DNA of 64,000 bases from Anaeromyxobacter diazotrophicus (GTDB taxonomy: Bacteria > Myxococcota > Myxococcia > Myxococcales > Anaeromyxobacteraceae): positions 62,001-126,000 of the forward strand of contig NZ_BJTG01000001.1 in NCBI RefSeq assembly GCF_013340205.1. The letters run 5' to 3'. The notes under the pieces were generated by a model. That model searched no databases. It was given only the letters and a program-made list of their open reading frames with translations, and was not told the origin of the DNA. Shown here piece after piece: positions 11,186 to 21,415 of this stretch. The first letter of the stretch is position 1; each line of letters starts with the position of its first letter. A program made the position numbers and the translations under genes.

Positions 11186-12361
11186 ATGCCCGAGCTGGCG
11201 TTGGTCCTCACGGGAGGCGGGGCCCGCGCGGCGTATCAGGTGGGGGCCCTCCGCGCCGTCGGGGACCTGTGGCGCGGGTCGCGCTCGCCGTTCAGCATCT
11301 ACGCCGGGGTCTCGGCGGGCGCCATCAACGCCACCTCCCTCGCCTCCGGGGCCGACGAGTTCCCCGTCGCCGTGGAGCAGCTCGCCGGCGTGTGGCGCAC
11401 CCTCACCCCGGACCGCGTCTACCGCACCGACACCCGGCGCCTGCTCGGGATCAGCACCCGCTGGTTCAAGGACCTGTCGGCGGGAGGCCTGCTGGGCTCC
11501 CCCCGCATGAACTACCTGCTCGACACGGAGCCCCTGCGCGCGCTCCTCGCGCGCACGCTGCCCTTCTCGCGCCTGTCACAGCACTTCCGCTCCGGCGCGC
11601 TGCGCGGCGTGGCGGTCTCCGCCACGAGCTACACCTCCGGCCTCGGCGTCACCTTCTTCGACGGGGTCCGCGAGCTGCAGCCCTGGTACCGGAGCACGCG
11701 CATCGCGGTCCGCCAGCGGCTGCGGCTGCCGCACGTGCTCGCCTCCACCGCCATCCCCATCTTCTTCCCGCCGGTGAAGGTCCGCGGGCTGTTCTACGGC
11801 GACGGCTGCGTGCGGATGCCCGCGCCGCTCTCGCCCGCCATCCACCTCGGCGCGGACCGGATCCTCGCCATCGGCGTGCAGTTCCCGCGGCCCGTCGAGC
11901 TGCCGCCGGAGCGGAGCCGCGCGCCGCGCCGCGAGTTCCTGCCCATGTCGGAGATCGCGGGCGTGCTGCTCGACGCCATCTTCCTCGACGCGCTGGAGTC
12001 CGACCTGGAGCGGCTCGAGCGCGTGAACCGGACGGTGGCCTTCATCCCGCCCGAGCAGCGCGGCACGGCGGCGCAGCCGCTCCGCGCGGTCACGTGCCTC
12101 GTGCTGCGACCGAGCCAGGACCTGGGCACGCTCGCCGCCGACCAGTACACGCGCTTCCCCCGCATGCTCCGGTACCTGCTGAAGGGCATCGGCGCCACCG
12201 GCGAGACCGGCGCCGAGCTCCTGAGCTACCTCGCCTTCGAGCCCGAGTACGTGAACCGCCTCATGGAGCTCGGCTACGCCGACACCATGCGGCGCCGGGT
12301 CGAGGTGCAGGCATTCCTGGAGCCGGAGCGGGAGCGCCTCGCCAGCGGCGGCGGCCCGTAG
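11186..12361 (+). CDS. Patatin-like phospholipase
   Basis: 391 residues. Patatin-like enzymes are acyl hydrolases with a Ser-Asp dyad that act on phospholipids or lipid esters. All three signatures are visible: the oxyanion loop LTGGGARAAYQVG (residues 9-20), the nucleophile elbow GVSAG with Ser43, and the DGCVRMP block with Asp206. No signal peptide or membrane segment is seen, so it is a cytoplasmic or peripheral enzyme; no beta-barrel translocator domain is attached, which distinguishes it from type V secreted patatins. The C-terminal third (from EFLPMSEIAGVLLDAIFLDA) is a helical region often seen in bacterial patatins. It converges on the next gene with an 11-base gap. Confidence 0.88.
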   Translation: MPELALVLTGGGARAAYQVGALRAVGDLWRGSRSPFSIYAGVSAGAINATSLASGADEFPVAVEQLAGVWRTLTPDRVYRTDTRRLLGISTRWFKDLSAGGLLGSPRMNYLLDTEPLRALLARTLPFSRLSQHFRSGALRGVAVSATSYTSGLGVTFFDGVRELQPWYRSTRIAVRQRLRLPHVLASTAIPIFFPPVKVRGLFYGDGCVRMPAPLSPAIHLGADRILAIGVQFPRPVELPPERSRAPRREFLPMSEIAGVLLDAIFLDALESDLERLERVNRTVAFIPPEQRGTAAQPLRAVTCLVLRPSQDLGTLAADQYTRFPRMLRYLLKGIGATGETGAELLSYLAFEPEYVNRLMELGYADTMRRRVEVQAFLEPERERLASGGGP

Positions 12362-12372
12362 CCGGGGCGCCG

Positions 12373-13242
12373 CTACATCCGGTAGCTCACGAACGCCTGC
12401 GCCCCGCGCCGGTCGGCGCGATCGATCCCCGCCCGCCGCGGGCCGAGCAGATCGAGGAACGTGAAGCTCACGCCCACGTCCCACATCCGGCTGGGCGAGA
12501 GCACGGCCGCGGCGCCCACCGGGATCCGGTACGCGTCCGAGAAGCCGTCGAGCGGCCCGTCGAGCGAGGCCGCCGCCGCCACCGCCAGCCGCGGCGAGGC
12601 CTGCACCGCCAGCGTCACCGGGACGCGGAGCAGCTCGCGGTTGCGCGCGACGGTCTGGTAGAAGCCGAAGCTGGTGGTGGCGAGGGGGAAGGCGAGCGGC
12701 TCGTTCCGCACCAGCGCGTCGTCACGGTGTGTCACGCCGACCTCGAGCGACGGCGCGACGGTCAGGGAGGCCGGCCCCCCGCGCAGCCGTGCGACGAGGC
12801 GCCCCTCCACCGAGAGCGCCAGCGGGTCCGTCACCGGCGAGGCGGCGAGCGCCACCCCCACGGCGAGATCGGTGGAGGCGCCGCGCCAGGCGCTCCAGAG
12901 CGAGTCGAGCGACACGTCGCCGTAGACCTTGGGGCACTCGGGCCCGCCCGAGAGGCACAGCCCCTGGAAGTGCCGCACGCCGACCGTGAGCGCGTCGCTC
13001 ACGCCGTAGTAGAAGGCGGGCGCGAGGAAGACGGGCCTCCCGGTGCGTTCCTGGCCGAGCCCGACCCCGAGCGGCAGGGTGATCTCGAACATCCCCTCGG
13101 CCAGGGTGAGCGGCCGGCGGGTAAGCTCGGTGGGCCAGCCCTCCTTCTCGACCGGCTGGTCGAGCACGCTCTCCTGGGCCAGCGCCGCGGCGGGGGCGCT
13201 CGCCGCGAGCAGCGCCGCGGCGGTGACGCGGAGCGAGATCAT
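12373..13242 (-). CDS. Hypothetical exported outer-membrane-type protein
   Basis: 289 residues from the ATG at 13242, chosen because GGAGGAAACCCG stands before it and the signal peptide (MISLRVTAAALLAASAPAAA) begins there. The mature protein alternates short hydrophobic stretches with turns: FEITLPLGVGLGQERTG, DALTVGVRHFQGLCL, PSLEVGVTHRDDAL, MWDVGVSFTFLDLL, and it ends AQAFVSYRM. An aromatic residue near the C-terminus and this beta-rich pattern suggest a small outer-membrane beta-barrel. Two cysteines near residue 98 (LCLSGGPECP) could form a disulfide in a loop. No family is recognised, so the function is unknown. Confidence 0.6.
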   Translation of the reverse strand: MISLRVTAAALLAASAPAAALAQESVLDQPVEKEGWPTELTRRPLTLAEGMFEITLPLGVGLGQERTGRPVFLAPAFYYGVSDALTVGVRHFQGLCLSGGPECPKVYGDVSLDSLWSAWRGASTDLAVGVALAASPVTDPLALSVEGRLVARLRGGPASLTVAPSLEVGVTHRDDALVRNEPLAFPLATTSFGFYQTVARNRELLRVPVTLAVQASPRLAVAAAASLDGPLDGFSDAYRIPVGAAAVLSPSRMWDVGVSFTFLDLLGPRRAGIDRADRRGAQAFVSYRM

Positions 13243-13358
13243 CGGGTTTCCTCCTGGTGGATGCTGGGAGTGGCCCAAGCCTGCCCGCGGGCGCGCCGCG
13301 GCTCAAGGACCGCTCCGGGTACCTCGCGCTCGAGCCCCGCGGCGCGGGGGAGGGCCGC

Positions 13359-14456
13359 TCAGCGCGCCGGGGCGCCGAAGGTGAGCACGGCGCGCTCCTC
13401 GGCCCGCCGGACCTCCCCCGCCAGCGCCCGCACCGCGTACGGGTCGAGCCCGAGCGCGCCCGCGCTCTGCACCACCTCCCGCGCGGCCCGCGCCGCGAAG
13501 AGCGGCTCGCGCACGTCCGCCAGGGCCGAGGTGAGCCGGACGAGGTGCAGGTCGACGAACTCCTCCTCGGCCGGCACGGCCTGGTCGTGGTGGCGGACGC
13601 AGAGCACGGTGAGGTACTGCGGCAGGGACCACACCTGGTGCGCCTCGGCCCCGAGCTCCACGTGGACGCGGTCGAGCAGCCGCTCGAGGCGCGTGGGCCC
13701 GAGGCCCGCGATCCGCCCCTCCGCGAGCAGGCCGGCCACCGCCCGCAGCGCGAGCGACTTGCCGACGTCGTGCAGGAGGCCGCCCAGGTAGGCGCGGTCC
13801 GAGTTCGCCCCGCGGTGGCCGAGCGCCTGCGCCGCCGCCGCCGACCCCACCGCCACCGCGTGCGCGAAGAGCGCGTTCCAGCGCGCGCCGTGCGCGACCT
13901 GCTCGGCGCGGGCCCGCGGGCTGAAGAGCGTGCGCGCCGAGACCGCCGCCGCCACCCGGCCCACCTCGGTGAGCCCGAGCCTCGCCACCGCATCCCGCAC
14001 CGTCTCGAGCTCCTGCACGCCGCGGTAGGCGGCCGAGTTCGCCACCGACAGGACCCCCGCGCTCAGCGCGGGATCGCGCGCCACCAGCCGCGCCAGCTCG
14101 GCCACCTCCGCCTCCGGCGAGGCGGCGAGGTTCAGGATCTGCAGCGCGATGGCCGGGAACGAGGCGGGCTCGGGGCGCGCCTCGGCGAACCGCTCGCGCA
14201 CGAGGGAGGCCAGGCGCTCCTCCTCGAGCTCCTCCTCGTCCGCGAGCGGCGCCGGCTCGGCGGGCTCGGGCATGCCGAGCGCGCGCGCGAACGGCGCGAA
14301 GCCGCCCGCCTCCTCCCCGGCCGCCGCCTCGGCGTGCGGGCCAGCGTCCGGCGGTGCCACGGGCGCGGGCGGAGCGTCCGTGCGGTGGAGCGGCTGGCCT
14401 CGGCCGTGGCGAGGGCCACGGCGGCGTTCCACGAGGTGGCGGAGCCAGCCCAGCAC
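13359..14456 (-). CDS. HDOD-domain protein
   Basis: 365 residues. HDOD domains are divergent HD-type domains used in bacterial signalling, often linked to two-component or cyclic-dinucleotide pathways. Residues ~1-90 are low-complexity Pro/Ala/Glu-rich linker with LADEEELEEERL. The HDOD core follows: FPAIALQILNLA, then LARLVARDPALSAGVLSVAN, RLGLTEVGRVAAAVSARTLF and the HD-like segment AYLGGLLHDVGKSLALR with the His-Asp pair; a second pair occurs in VRHHDQAVP. Most HDOD proteins lack catalytic metal sites, yet this one keeps HD, so hydrolysis is possible but unproven. The start is GTG. A response regulator gene lies divergently 303 bases away and is a possible partner. Confidence 0.82.
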   Translation of the reverse strand: MLGWLRHLVERRRGPRHGRGQPLHRTDAPPAPVAPPDAGPHAEAAAGEEAGGFAPFARALGMPEPAEPAPLADEEELEEERLASLVRERFAEARPEPASFPAIALQILNLAASPEAEVAELARLVARDPALSAGVLSVANSAAYRGVQELETVRDAVARLGLTEVGRVAAAVSARTLFSPRARAEQVAHGARWNALFAHAVAVGSAAAAQALGHRGANSDRAYLGGLLHDVGKSLALRAVAGLLAEGRIAGLGPTRLERLLDRVHVELGAEAHQVWSLPQYLTVLCVRHHDQAVPAEEEFVDLHLVRLTSALADVREPLFAARAAREVVQSAGALGLDPYAVRALAGEVRRAEERAVLTFGAPAR

Positions 14457-14759
14457 GTGTTTCGCTTAGCACCCGCGCCCGCCGTGCAGCAAGGCGAGCC
14501 GGAGCCCGCCTACCTTGGCGCACACCGGGCGGATTGCCACCGAGGGTGCGTACGAGCGCCGTCCCGTCCGGCGGACCTGGCCTCCCGGTGGGGCGAGCCG
14601 CGCTCGGCCGGGCCCCTCCGCGAACGGCCTTGCGCCCTGGTGTCAAGCCGGGTGAGGCGCCCGGTTGGGGAGGCTCAGGGGTGGGGGGTGCCGTGCCCAT
14701 GCTGCGGTGCATAACTGTCAGTGAGGGCTGACCGCGGGGATGGTTCGGGGCCGGAGGGT
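14457..14759. other. Intergenic region between HDOD gene and response regulator
   Basis: This divergent spacer of 303 bases holds no gene that can be supported. It contains a hairpin at 14492-14511 (given separately) close to the HDOD start. The other end has CCGGAGGGT just before the response-regulator ATG. No clear promoter consensus could be picked out in this GC-rich stretch. Confidence 0.4.
14492..14511 (-). promoter_or_regulatory. Stable hairpin in the leader of the HDOD gene
   Basis: Read on the minus strand, AGGCGGGC and GCTCGCCT form an 8-bp stem (one G-T pair) closed by the tetraloop TCCG, a UNCG-type loop with a C-G closing pair. It ends 35 bases before the HDOD start codon, so it would lie in the 5' leader of that mRNA. 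It may be a regulatory leader structure or simply a chance GC-rich fold. Confidence 0.3.
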
Positions 14760-15176
14760 ATGGCGGTGAGCACGATCCTGGTGGTCGAGGACGATCCCGA
14801 CATCCGTTCGGCGCTCTGCTCGATCCTCGAGGACGAGGGCTACCTGGTGGCGTGCGCCGCCGACGGCCAGGAGGCGCTCGGCGCCCTCCGCGCGGGGCTC
14901 CGGCCCGCGGTCATCCTCCTCGATCTCATGATGCCGGTGATGGACGGGCGGGACTTCCGCGCCGCGCAGCTCCGCGATCCTCGCCTGGCCGCCATCCCGG
15001 TGGTGGTCCTCACCGCCGACGGCCGCCTCCAGCAGGCGGCCCAGGCGCTCGGGGCCGCGGACGCGTTCGCGAAGCCCTTCGAGCTCAAGGTCCTCCTCCG
15101 CGCGCTGGAGCGGGTCACGGCCGCCTCCGCGCCGGCCTGCGAGACGCCCGCGCCGCAGGTCGCCGCGCACGGCTGA
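14760..15176 (+). CDS. Single-domain response regulator (receiver only)
   Basis: 138 residues, one CheY-like receiver domain with no output domain. The phosphorylation site is complete: the acidic pair Asp11/Asp12 in VVEDDPDIR, the phospho-acceptor Asp55 in VILLDLMMPVMDG, Thr in VVLTADG and the conserved Lys in AFAKPFELK. It should take phosphate from a histidine kinase that is not encoded nearby. The last ~20 residues are an unstructured Ala/Pro-rich tail. The ATG is close to a GGAGG box (spacing only 2), so the exact start could be the GTG at 14766, which would remove just two residues. The HDOD gene is divergent. Confidence 0.88.
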   Translation: MAVSTILVVEDDPDIRSALCSILEDEGYLVACAADGQEALGALRAGLRPAVILLDLMMPVMDGRDFRAAQLRDPRLAAIPVVVLTADGRLQQAAQALGAADAFAKPFELKVLLRALERVTAASAPACETPAPQVAAHG

Positions 15177-15245
15177 AGCGACGAGGGGGCCGCCCCGGTG
15201 GAGCGGCCCCTCCCTCGCGAGCGCCCTGGAACCTGGCGCGGAACG

Positions 15246-16706
15246 CTAGAACGTGCTGGCCACGGGCTTCGCGACCGCCGCGCCGCCGAGCGCACCCTGC
15301 GCGACCGGGCGCGCGGCGCCGGCCGGCATCGGGCCGCCGTCGCTCGAGTACCCGTGCACGCCCATCTCCGGGAGATCGAGGCCGTTGACCTCGTCCTCCA
15401 GCGAGACGCGGTTCCCGACGATCTTGCCGATCAGGTAGAACGCGAGCGCCGCGAGCGGGGCCACGTACAGCACGTTGGCCGCGATCCCGATCAGCTCCGC
15501 GATGAGCTGCCCGGCGTCCCCGTAGAAGAGGCCGGTCACGCCCCTGGCCACGCCGTTGAGGCCCTGACCGTAGACGCCGTTCGCGAAGAGCCCGAGGGAG
15601 AGGATGCCCCACGCGCCGTTCACGCCGTGCACCGCCGAGGCGCCGACCGGATCGTCGATCTTGAGCTTCGTGTCGATGAACACCGCCGCCGCCACCACCA
15701 GCACGCCGGAGACGAGGCCGATGACCGCGGCCGCCCAGGCCGAGACGAACGCGCACGGCGCGGTGATGGCGACGAGACCGGCCAGCATGCCGTTCGCGAG
15801 CCAGGACGGATCCGGCTTGCCCCACTTGGCCTTGACGTACAGGTAGGCGGCGAAGGCGCCGGTCGCGCTCGCGATCATGGTGTTCGTCGCCACCACGGCG
15901 AGGCGCGTGTCCATGCCGGACAGGGTCGAGCCCGCGTTGAAGCCGAACCAGCCGAAGGCGAGGATGAAGGTGCCGAGCATGACCTGCGGGATGCTGTGCG
16001 GCGCGATGGGGTGGATGCGCCCGTCGGCGCCGTACTTCCCGGCGCGCGGCCCGATCATCTTCGCCAGGACGAGCGCCATCACGCCGCCGGTCATGTGCAC
16101 GACCGAGCTGCCGGCGAAGTCGACGTGCCCGTGGCCGAGCCCGAAGTTGGCGCCGAGCTGGGAGAGCCAGCCGCCGCCCCAGACCCAGTTCGCGTACACG
16201 GGGTAGATGACGGTCGAGATGACGAAGCTGAAGATCACGAACGAGGTGAACTTCCACCGCTCGGCCGCCGCGCCGGTGGGGATGGTGCAGGTCGTGTCCA
16301 TGAAGCACATCTGGAAGAGGAACGTCGTCGCGACCCCCGCCGTGAAGAGCGACAGCGGGTGCAGCCCGAAGCCCGTCATGCCGAACAGGCCGAACGGCTT
16401 CCCCCCGATGTCGATCACGAACTCCTTGGCGAGGATCGCGTTCTCCCCGAACACCGGGCCGACGCCGCCCATCTGCAGCCCGAAGCCGACGAAGTAGAAG
16501 CCGATGATGCCGATGGCGTAGACGAGGAAGTTCATCCCCATCGTGTGCGCAGCGTTCTTGGCGCGGGTGAGCCCCGTCTCGACCAGCGCGAAGCCGGCCT
16601 GCATGAACATGACGAGGAAGCCCGCCACCATCGTCCAGACGATGTTGAGGGCGTTCTGAGTGTCGGTGAGCTGCTTCGCGAGCTCGGGGAGGGTCGGGTC
16701 GGCCAT
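15246..16706 (-). CDS. amtB: Ammonium transporter AmtB
   Basis: 486 residues from the ATG at 16706, which has AGGAG upstream. It conducts ammonium/ammonia through the inner membrane in a homotrimer. Eleven transmembrane helices fit the hydrophobic pattern. Pore residues are present: the twin histidines in SSVVHMTGG and ASAVHGVNGAWG, the aromatic gate region AGFALVETGL, and the AGFAFTEA-like first helix. The C-terminal cytoplasmic tail (LEDEVNGLDLPEMGVHGYSS) is the part that PII proteins contact, followed by a 30-residue Ala/Pro extension. There is no obvious signal peptide, unlike E. coli AmtB. glnB is 1.6 kb away, separated by an antiporter gene instead of being directly coupled. A -24/-12 sigma-54 match stands 35 bases upstream. 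Confidence 0.95.
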   Translation of the reverse strand: MADPTLPELAKQLTDTQNALNIVWTMVAGFLVMFMQAGFALVETGLTRAKNAAHTMGMNFLVYAIGIIGFYFVGFGLQMGGVGPVFGENAILAKEFVIDIGGKPFGLFGMTGFGLHPLSLFTAGVATTFLFQMCFMDTTCTIPTGAAAERWKFTSFVIFSFVISTVIYPVYANWVWGGGWLSQLGANFGLGHGHVDFAGSSVVHMTGGVMALVLAKMIGPRAGKYGADGRIHPIAPHSIPQVMLGTFILAFGWFGFNAGSTLSGMDTRLAVVATNTMIASATGAFAAYLYVKAKWGKPDPSWLANGMLAGLVAITAPCAFVSAWAAAVIGLVSGVLVVAAAVFIDTKLKIDDPVGASAVHGVNGAWGILSLGLFANGVYGQGLNGVARGVTGLFYGDAGQLIAELIGIAANVLYVAPLAALAFYLIGKIVGNRVSLEDEVNGLDLPEMGVHGYSSDGGPMPAGAARPVAQGALGGAAVAKPVASTF

Positions 16707-16740
16707 GGCGTCTCCTGGTGGGTAGGCGGGAGCGCTCGAC

Positions 16741-16756
16741 TGCAGCGGCCGTGCCG
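16741..16756 (-). promoter_or_regulatory. Sigma-54 promoter of amtB
   Basis: On the minus strand the sequence CGGCACGGCCGCTGCA matches the TGGCACG-N4-TTGCA consensus at 10 of 12 positions with the required GG-N10-GC spacing. The start codon of amtB is 35 bases downstream. Sigma-54 control by NtrC-type activators is usual for amtB. Confidence 0.6.
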
Positions 16757-16803
16757 CCGGGCCCGGAGCCACGCGGCGGCGGTTTCCCGCGCGCCGCCCA
16801 GGC

Positions 16804-18654
<1,851 letters not shown>

Positions 18655-18675
18655 CGCGGCCGGCGCGGCGCGGCG

Positions 18676-19359
18676 TCACCCGACGGTGTCGGCGTAGGTC
18701 ATGACGAGGTACATGAGCGCCTCGTCGTCCGACGGGTTGCGGTACGTGTGGGCGGTGTCCGCCTCGAACACGATCGCGTCGCCCTGCTCGAGGCGCTGGC
18801 GAGCCCCCTCGATGTCGATCTCGATCGCGCCCCGGGCCACCACCAGGTTCTCGGTGGTGCCGGGGGCGTGGCCGTCGGCGTGCTCCTCGCCGTGGGGCGC
18901 GAGGCGCAGCTCGTAGAACTCGACCCGCCGCGGCTCGTCGAACGGGAAGAGGGCGCGCGAGCTGTAGGTGCCGTCGTGGTTGGTGAGCGTCTTCGCCTGA
19001 TCGGAGCGCAGGACGAGGACGCCGCCCGCCTGCCGCTGCCCGATGAGGCCCGAGAAGGGCACGCCGAGCGCGGTCGAGATCTTCCACAGCACGTTGATGG
19101 TCGGCGCGCTCTGGCCGAGCTCGATCTGCCCCAGCATGGCGCGGGAGACGCCGGAGAGCTTGGACAGCTTCTCGAGCGAGAGGCCGCGCTTCACGCGCAG
19201 GCGCCGCAGGTTCGCGCCCACGACCGGCGCCAGGTCGGTGGTGGCCGCCGTCACCGGGGCGACCTCGGGCGTGACCGCGGCGGGCGCGGCGTCGCGGGAC
19301 GGCTTGCGCGCGCCGCCGCGGCCCTTCGCGCTGCGGCCGCTCTCCTGGGAGGTCTTCAT
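18676..19359 (-). CDS. XRE-family transcriptional regulator with C-terminal cupin domain
   Basis: 227 residues. Residues 1-45 are a low-complexity Ala/Pro/Thr-rich arm. A helix-turn-helix of the Cro/C1 type follows (GANLRRLRVKRGLSLEKLSK then LSGVSRAMLGQIELGQSAPT), then a linker, then a cupin_2 domain in the C-terminal third (FYELRLAPHGEEHADGH, ENLVVARGAIEIDI, GDAIVFEADTAHTYRN). Such HTH-cupin proteins usually sense a small metabolite and repress nearby genes, often for polyamine, amino-acid or phosphonate use. The cupin keeps two histidines in EEHADGH and a third in TAHTY, enough to bind a metal. It converges on glnB with 21 bases between, and its target is not evident from the neighbourhood. 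Confidence 0.87.
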   Translation of the reverse strand: MKTSQESGRSAKGRGGARKPSRDAAPAAVTPEVAPVTAATTDLAPVVGANLRRLRVKRGLSLEKLSKLSGVSRAMLGQIELGQSAPTINVLWKISTALGVPFSGLIGQRQAGGVLVLRSDQAKTLTNHDGTYSSRALFPFDEPRRVEFYELRLAPHGEEHADGHAPGTTENLVVARGAIEIDIEGARQRLEQGDAIVFEADTAHTYRNPSDDEALMYLVMTYADTVG

Positions 19360-19564
19360 GCCGCCGTTATCCGCAGGAGCGGACGGGTTGTCAACGACAC
19401 AGCCGGCGCCCGGCGCGCCGCGGCGAGGCCGCGCCCGGGGATGACCTGGCCGACCCGGGCGCGCGGAACCCTGCCCATCGGGGCGCTACTTTGTGCGCAC
19501 ATGCACCCCCAGGTTCGAGCATGGAGGGCGCCGCTCGGATGGCGCCTCTCCGAGCGAGGAAGCC

Positions 19565-19912
19565 GTGCCGAGCGTCGTCGCCTACCACCTGGATCCCCCC
19601 GTCACGGCGCAGCCGCAGCAGGTGACCGAGGTGGCCCTGCTCGCCCCCCCGGAGCCGGACGCCGAGGGCCGCCTGGTGCGCGATCTCACGGCGCTGGCCG
19701 AGGCGCCCGCGGCCGGGCCGGTCGCGGTGCAGGTGGAGCGCCGCGGCCCGCAGCTCGAGGTGACGCTCCGCCGCGCCGGGCTCGCCATCGCGCTGCCGCG
19801 GGTCGAGCCCGTGGCGCGCGCGCACGGCGTCGCGCTGGCGTCGGCCTGCAGCGCCGACGGGGTGCTCACGCTCTCCCTGCTCGTGCCGCGCGCCGCCGCC
19901 GTCCGGGGTTAG
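19565..19912 (+). CDS. Hypothetical protein (115 aa)
   Basis: 115 residues from the GTG at 19565, which has GAGGA 4 bases upstream; an in-frame GTG at 19493 would add 24 residues but has no such box. The product has the pattern of a small alpha/beta protein: PSVVAYHLDPPVT, VALLAPPEPDAEGRLVRDL, VAVQVERRGPQLEVTL and a hydrophobic ending GVLTLSLLVPRAAAV. No signal peptide, membrane helix or known domain is recognised. Codon bias is that of a real gene. It converges on the TPM-domain gene with 21 bases between. Function unknown. Confidence 0.55.
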   Translation: MPSVVAYHLDPPVTAQPQQVTEVALLAPPEPDAEGRLVRDLTALAEAPAAGPVAVQVERRGPQLEVTLRRAGLAIALPRVEPVARAHGVALASACSADGVLTLSLLVPRAAAVRG

Positions 19913-19933
19913 CGCTCGGTCGCGGCGGGCCGG

Positions 19934-20566
19934 TCAGGTCCGGCTGGTGCGCAGCCCGTCGGCGAGCTCGTTCCCCGGCGCGTCCGGCCCCCGCGGAAAG
20001 TGCTCCGCGAGCTTCCCGCCGCAGAGCGCGATGGCCTCGCAGAACCCCGCCGCGGGATCGCCGCGGCGCATGCCGGCGGTGAGGGCGTCGACCGCGCGCT
20101 GCCACGCCTCGTCGCCCATGCGGGCGTGGATGCCGTGGTCCCCCATGACGATCGCGCGGCGCTCGAAGAGCGAGGCGAAGACGAGGACGCCGGTCCCCGC
20201 GGCCGTCCGGTGCAGCCCGTGCTCGTGGAAGGCGCGCAGCGCGCGGTCGCGCGTGGCGAGCGCGCGCTCCGCCCGCCCGGCCAGCAGGCGCTCCACCGGG
20301 TCCCACAGCGCCAGGAGCGCGCCCGCGAGCCCGGCGCCGAGCTGCAGGAGCACCAGCTCCGCCAGCGTGAGCGGGACGTGCAGCACGAGCACGAGCGCCG
20401 TGGCCAGCGCCGCCGCCAGGAGAGCCCCGCGGAACCGCGCCTCCGGGTAGCCGTCGGAGCGCTCCACCACCACCGGGACGATCTGGCCGGCGCTGCGCGC
20501 CTCCGCCTCGCGGACGGCCGCCTCCACGCGCGCGCGCGCCTCCTCGCCGAAGAAGCGCTCCATCAT
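19934..20566 (-). CDS. TPM-domain membrane protein
   Basis: 210 residues. The TPM (TLP18.3/Psb32/MOLO-1) fold is seen in two parts. The first, FFGEEARARVEAAVREAEAR with SAGQIVPVVVERSD, opens the domain. It is interrupted by two transmembrane helices (GALLAAALATALVLVLHVPL and LAELVLLQLGAGLAGALLAL), and resumes with TGVLVFASLFERRAIVMGDH and WQRAVDALTAGMRRGDPAAG. This split arrangement is typical of the smaller partner in lemA/TPM operons. The start is one of two adjacent ATG codons. It is the last gene of a three-gene unit behind lemA and a secreted TPM protein, 54 bases from the latter. A role in membrane or envelope quality control is suggested for such operons but is not proven. Confidence 0.8.
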   Translation of the reverse strand: MMERFFGEEARARVEAAVREAEARSAGQIVPVVVERSDGYPEARFRGALLAAALATALVLVLHVPLTLAELVLLQLGAGLAGALLALWDPVERLLAGRAERALATRDRALRAFHEHGLHRTAAGTGVLVFASLFERRAIVMGDHGIHARMGDEAWQRAVDALTAGMRRGDPAAGFCEAIALCGGKLAEHFPRGPDAPGNELADGLRTSRT

Positions 20567-20620
20567 CGGTTCACCCCCAGCGTGGCGCGCCCGCGCGCGC
20601 CGGGTGGAAGCCTCATGGCG

Positions 20621-21415
20621 TCACCATCCTCCGGAGGCGCCGCCGCCGCCGGAGCGGCCGCCACCTCCGCCCCAGCCACCGCCACCTCCGCCACCGCCCC
20701 AGCCGCCGCCGCCCCAGCCGCCGCCACCCCACCCTCCTCCGCCGAAGCCTCCCCCCCACGGGCCGCCGAAGAACCCGCGGCGCCGCGGGCCGAAGCCGCT
20801 GAACATCACGCGCGCGAGGAGGAACAGGATGACGAGGGCGACGATCACGCCCGCCCCGGCCCCCTGCCGCCGGCTCGGCTGCGCCATGCGCCGCGCGGCG
20901 TCCTGCGGCAGCGCGCCCAGCGCCGAGAGGATCTGCACCCCGGCGTCGAGGAGGCCCTGGCCGTACGCGCCCCGCTGAAACGCCGGGGTGATCGTCCCGC
21001 GCAGGATCCGGCCCGCCTGCGCGTCGGTGAGCGCGCCCTCGTTGCCGTAGCCGGTCTCGATGCGGAGGCGGCGGTCCTCGCGCGAGACGAGCACCAGCAC
21101 CCCGTTGTCCTTGCCCTGCTCCCCCAGCTTCCACGCCTGGAAGGCGCGGACGGCGAAGCCCTCCACGTCCTCCCCCTCGAGCGAGCGCACGATGAGGTAC
21201 TGCAGCTGGACGCGGTGCTCCGGCGCCTGCGCCCAGGCGGCGCGGCAGAGCGCCTCGAGTCGGCGCGTCTCGGCCGCGGACAGGAGCCCGGCCTCGTCGA
21301 CGACCGGCCCGGTCAGCGCGGGGACGTCGCGGGCCACGGCGGGCGCCGCGGCGAGGAGGAGGGCCGCGGCCGCGGAGAGGAGCCCGGCCCTCGTCGCGAG
21401 GCGGCCGGCGATCAG
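20621..21415 (-). CDS. Secreted TPM-domain protein with Gly-rich C-terminus (YgcG type)
   Basis: 264 residues if translation starts at the CTG at 21415, whose last two bases overlap the stop codon of lemA as CTGA. The first usual start codon, the GTG at 21337, would begin at ARDVPALTG and leave out a good signal peptide (LATRAGLLSAAAALLLAAAPAVA) encoded just before it, so the CTG is preferred. The mature part is a TPM domain: TGPVVDEAGLLSAAETRRLE, VQLQYLIVRSLEGEDVEGFA, NGVLVLVSREDRRLRIETGY, AGRILRGTITPAF. A transmembrane helix (GAGVIVALVILFLLARVMF) anchors it, and the last ~50 residues are Gly/Trp repeats ending SGGGGASGGW. This is the usual YgcG architecture. It is coupled to lemA. Confidence 0.82.
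   Translation of the reverse strand: MIAGRLATRAGLLSAAAALLLAAAPAVARDVPALTGPVVDEAGLLSAAETRRLEALCRAAWAQAPEHRVQLQYLIVRSLEGEDVEGFAVRAFQAWKLGEQGKDNGVLVLVSREDRRLRIETGYGNEGALTDAQAGRILRGTITPAFQRGAYGQGLLDAGVQILSALGALPQDAARRMAQPSRRQGAGAGVIVALVILFLLARVMFSGFGPRRRGFFGGPWGGGFGGGGWGGGGWGGGGWGGGGGGGGWGGGGGRSGGGGASGGW

Noticed and set aside
14457-14560. Cyclic di-GMP (GEMM) riboswitch upstream of the HDOD gene
   Set aside because: The fold has a hairpin but lacks the conserved tetraloop, its receptor and the ligand-binding segments of the GEMM class.
20604-20978. Proline-rich frame on the plus strand opposite the TPM gene
   Set aside because: It is the antisense of the Gly-rich tail of the secreted TPM protein; the proline runs follow directly from glycine codons.
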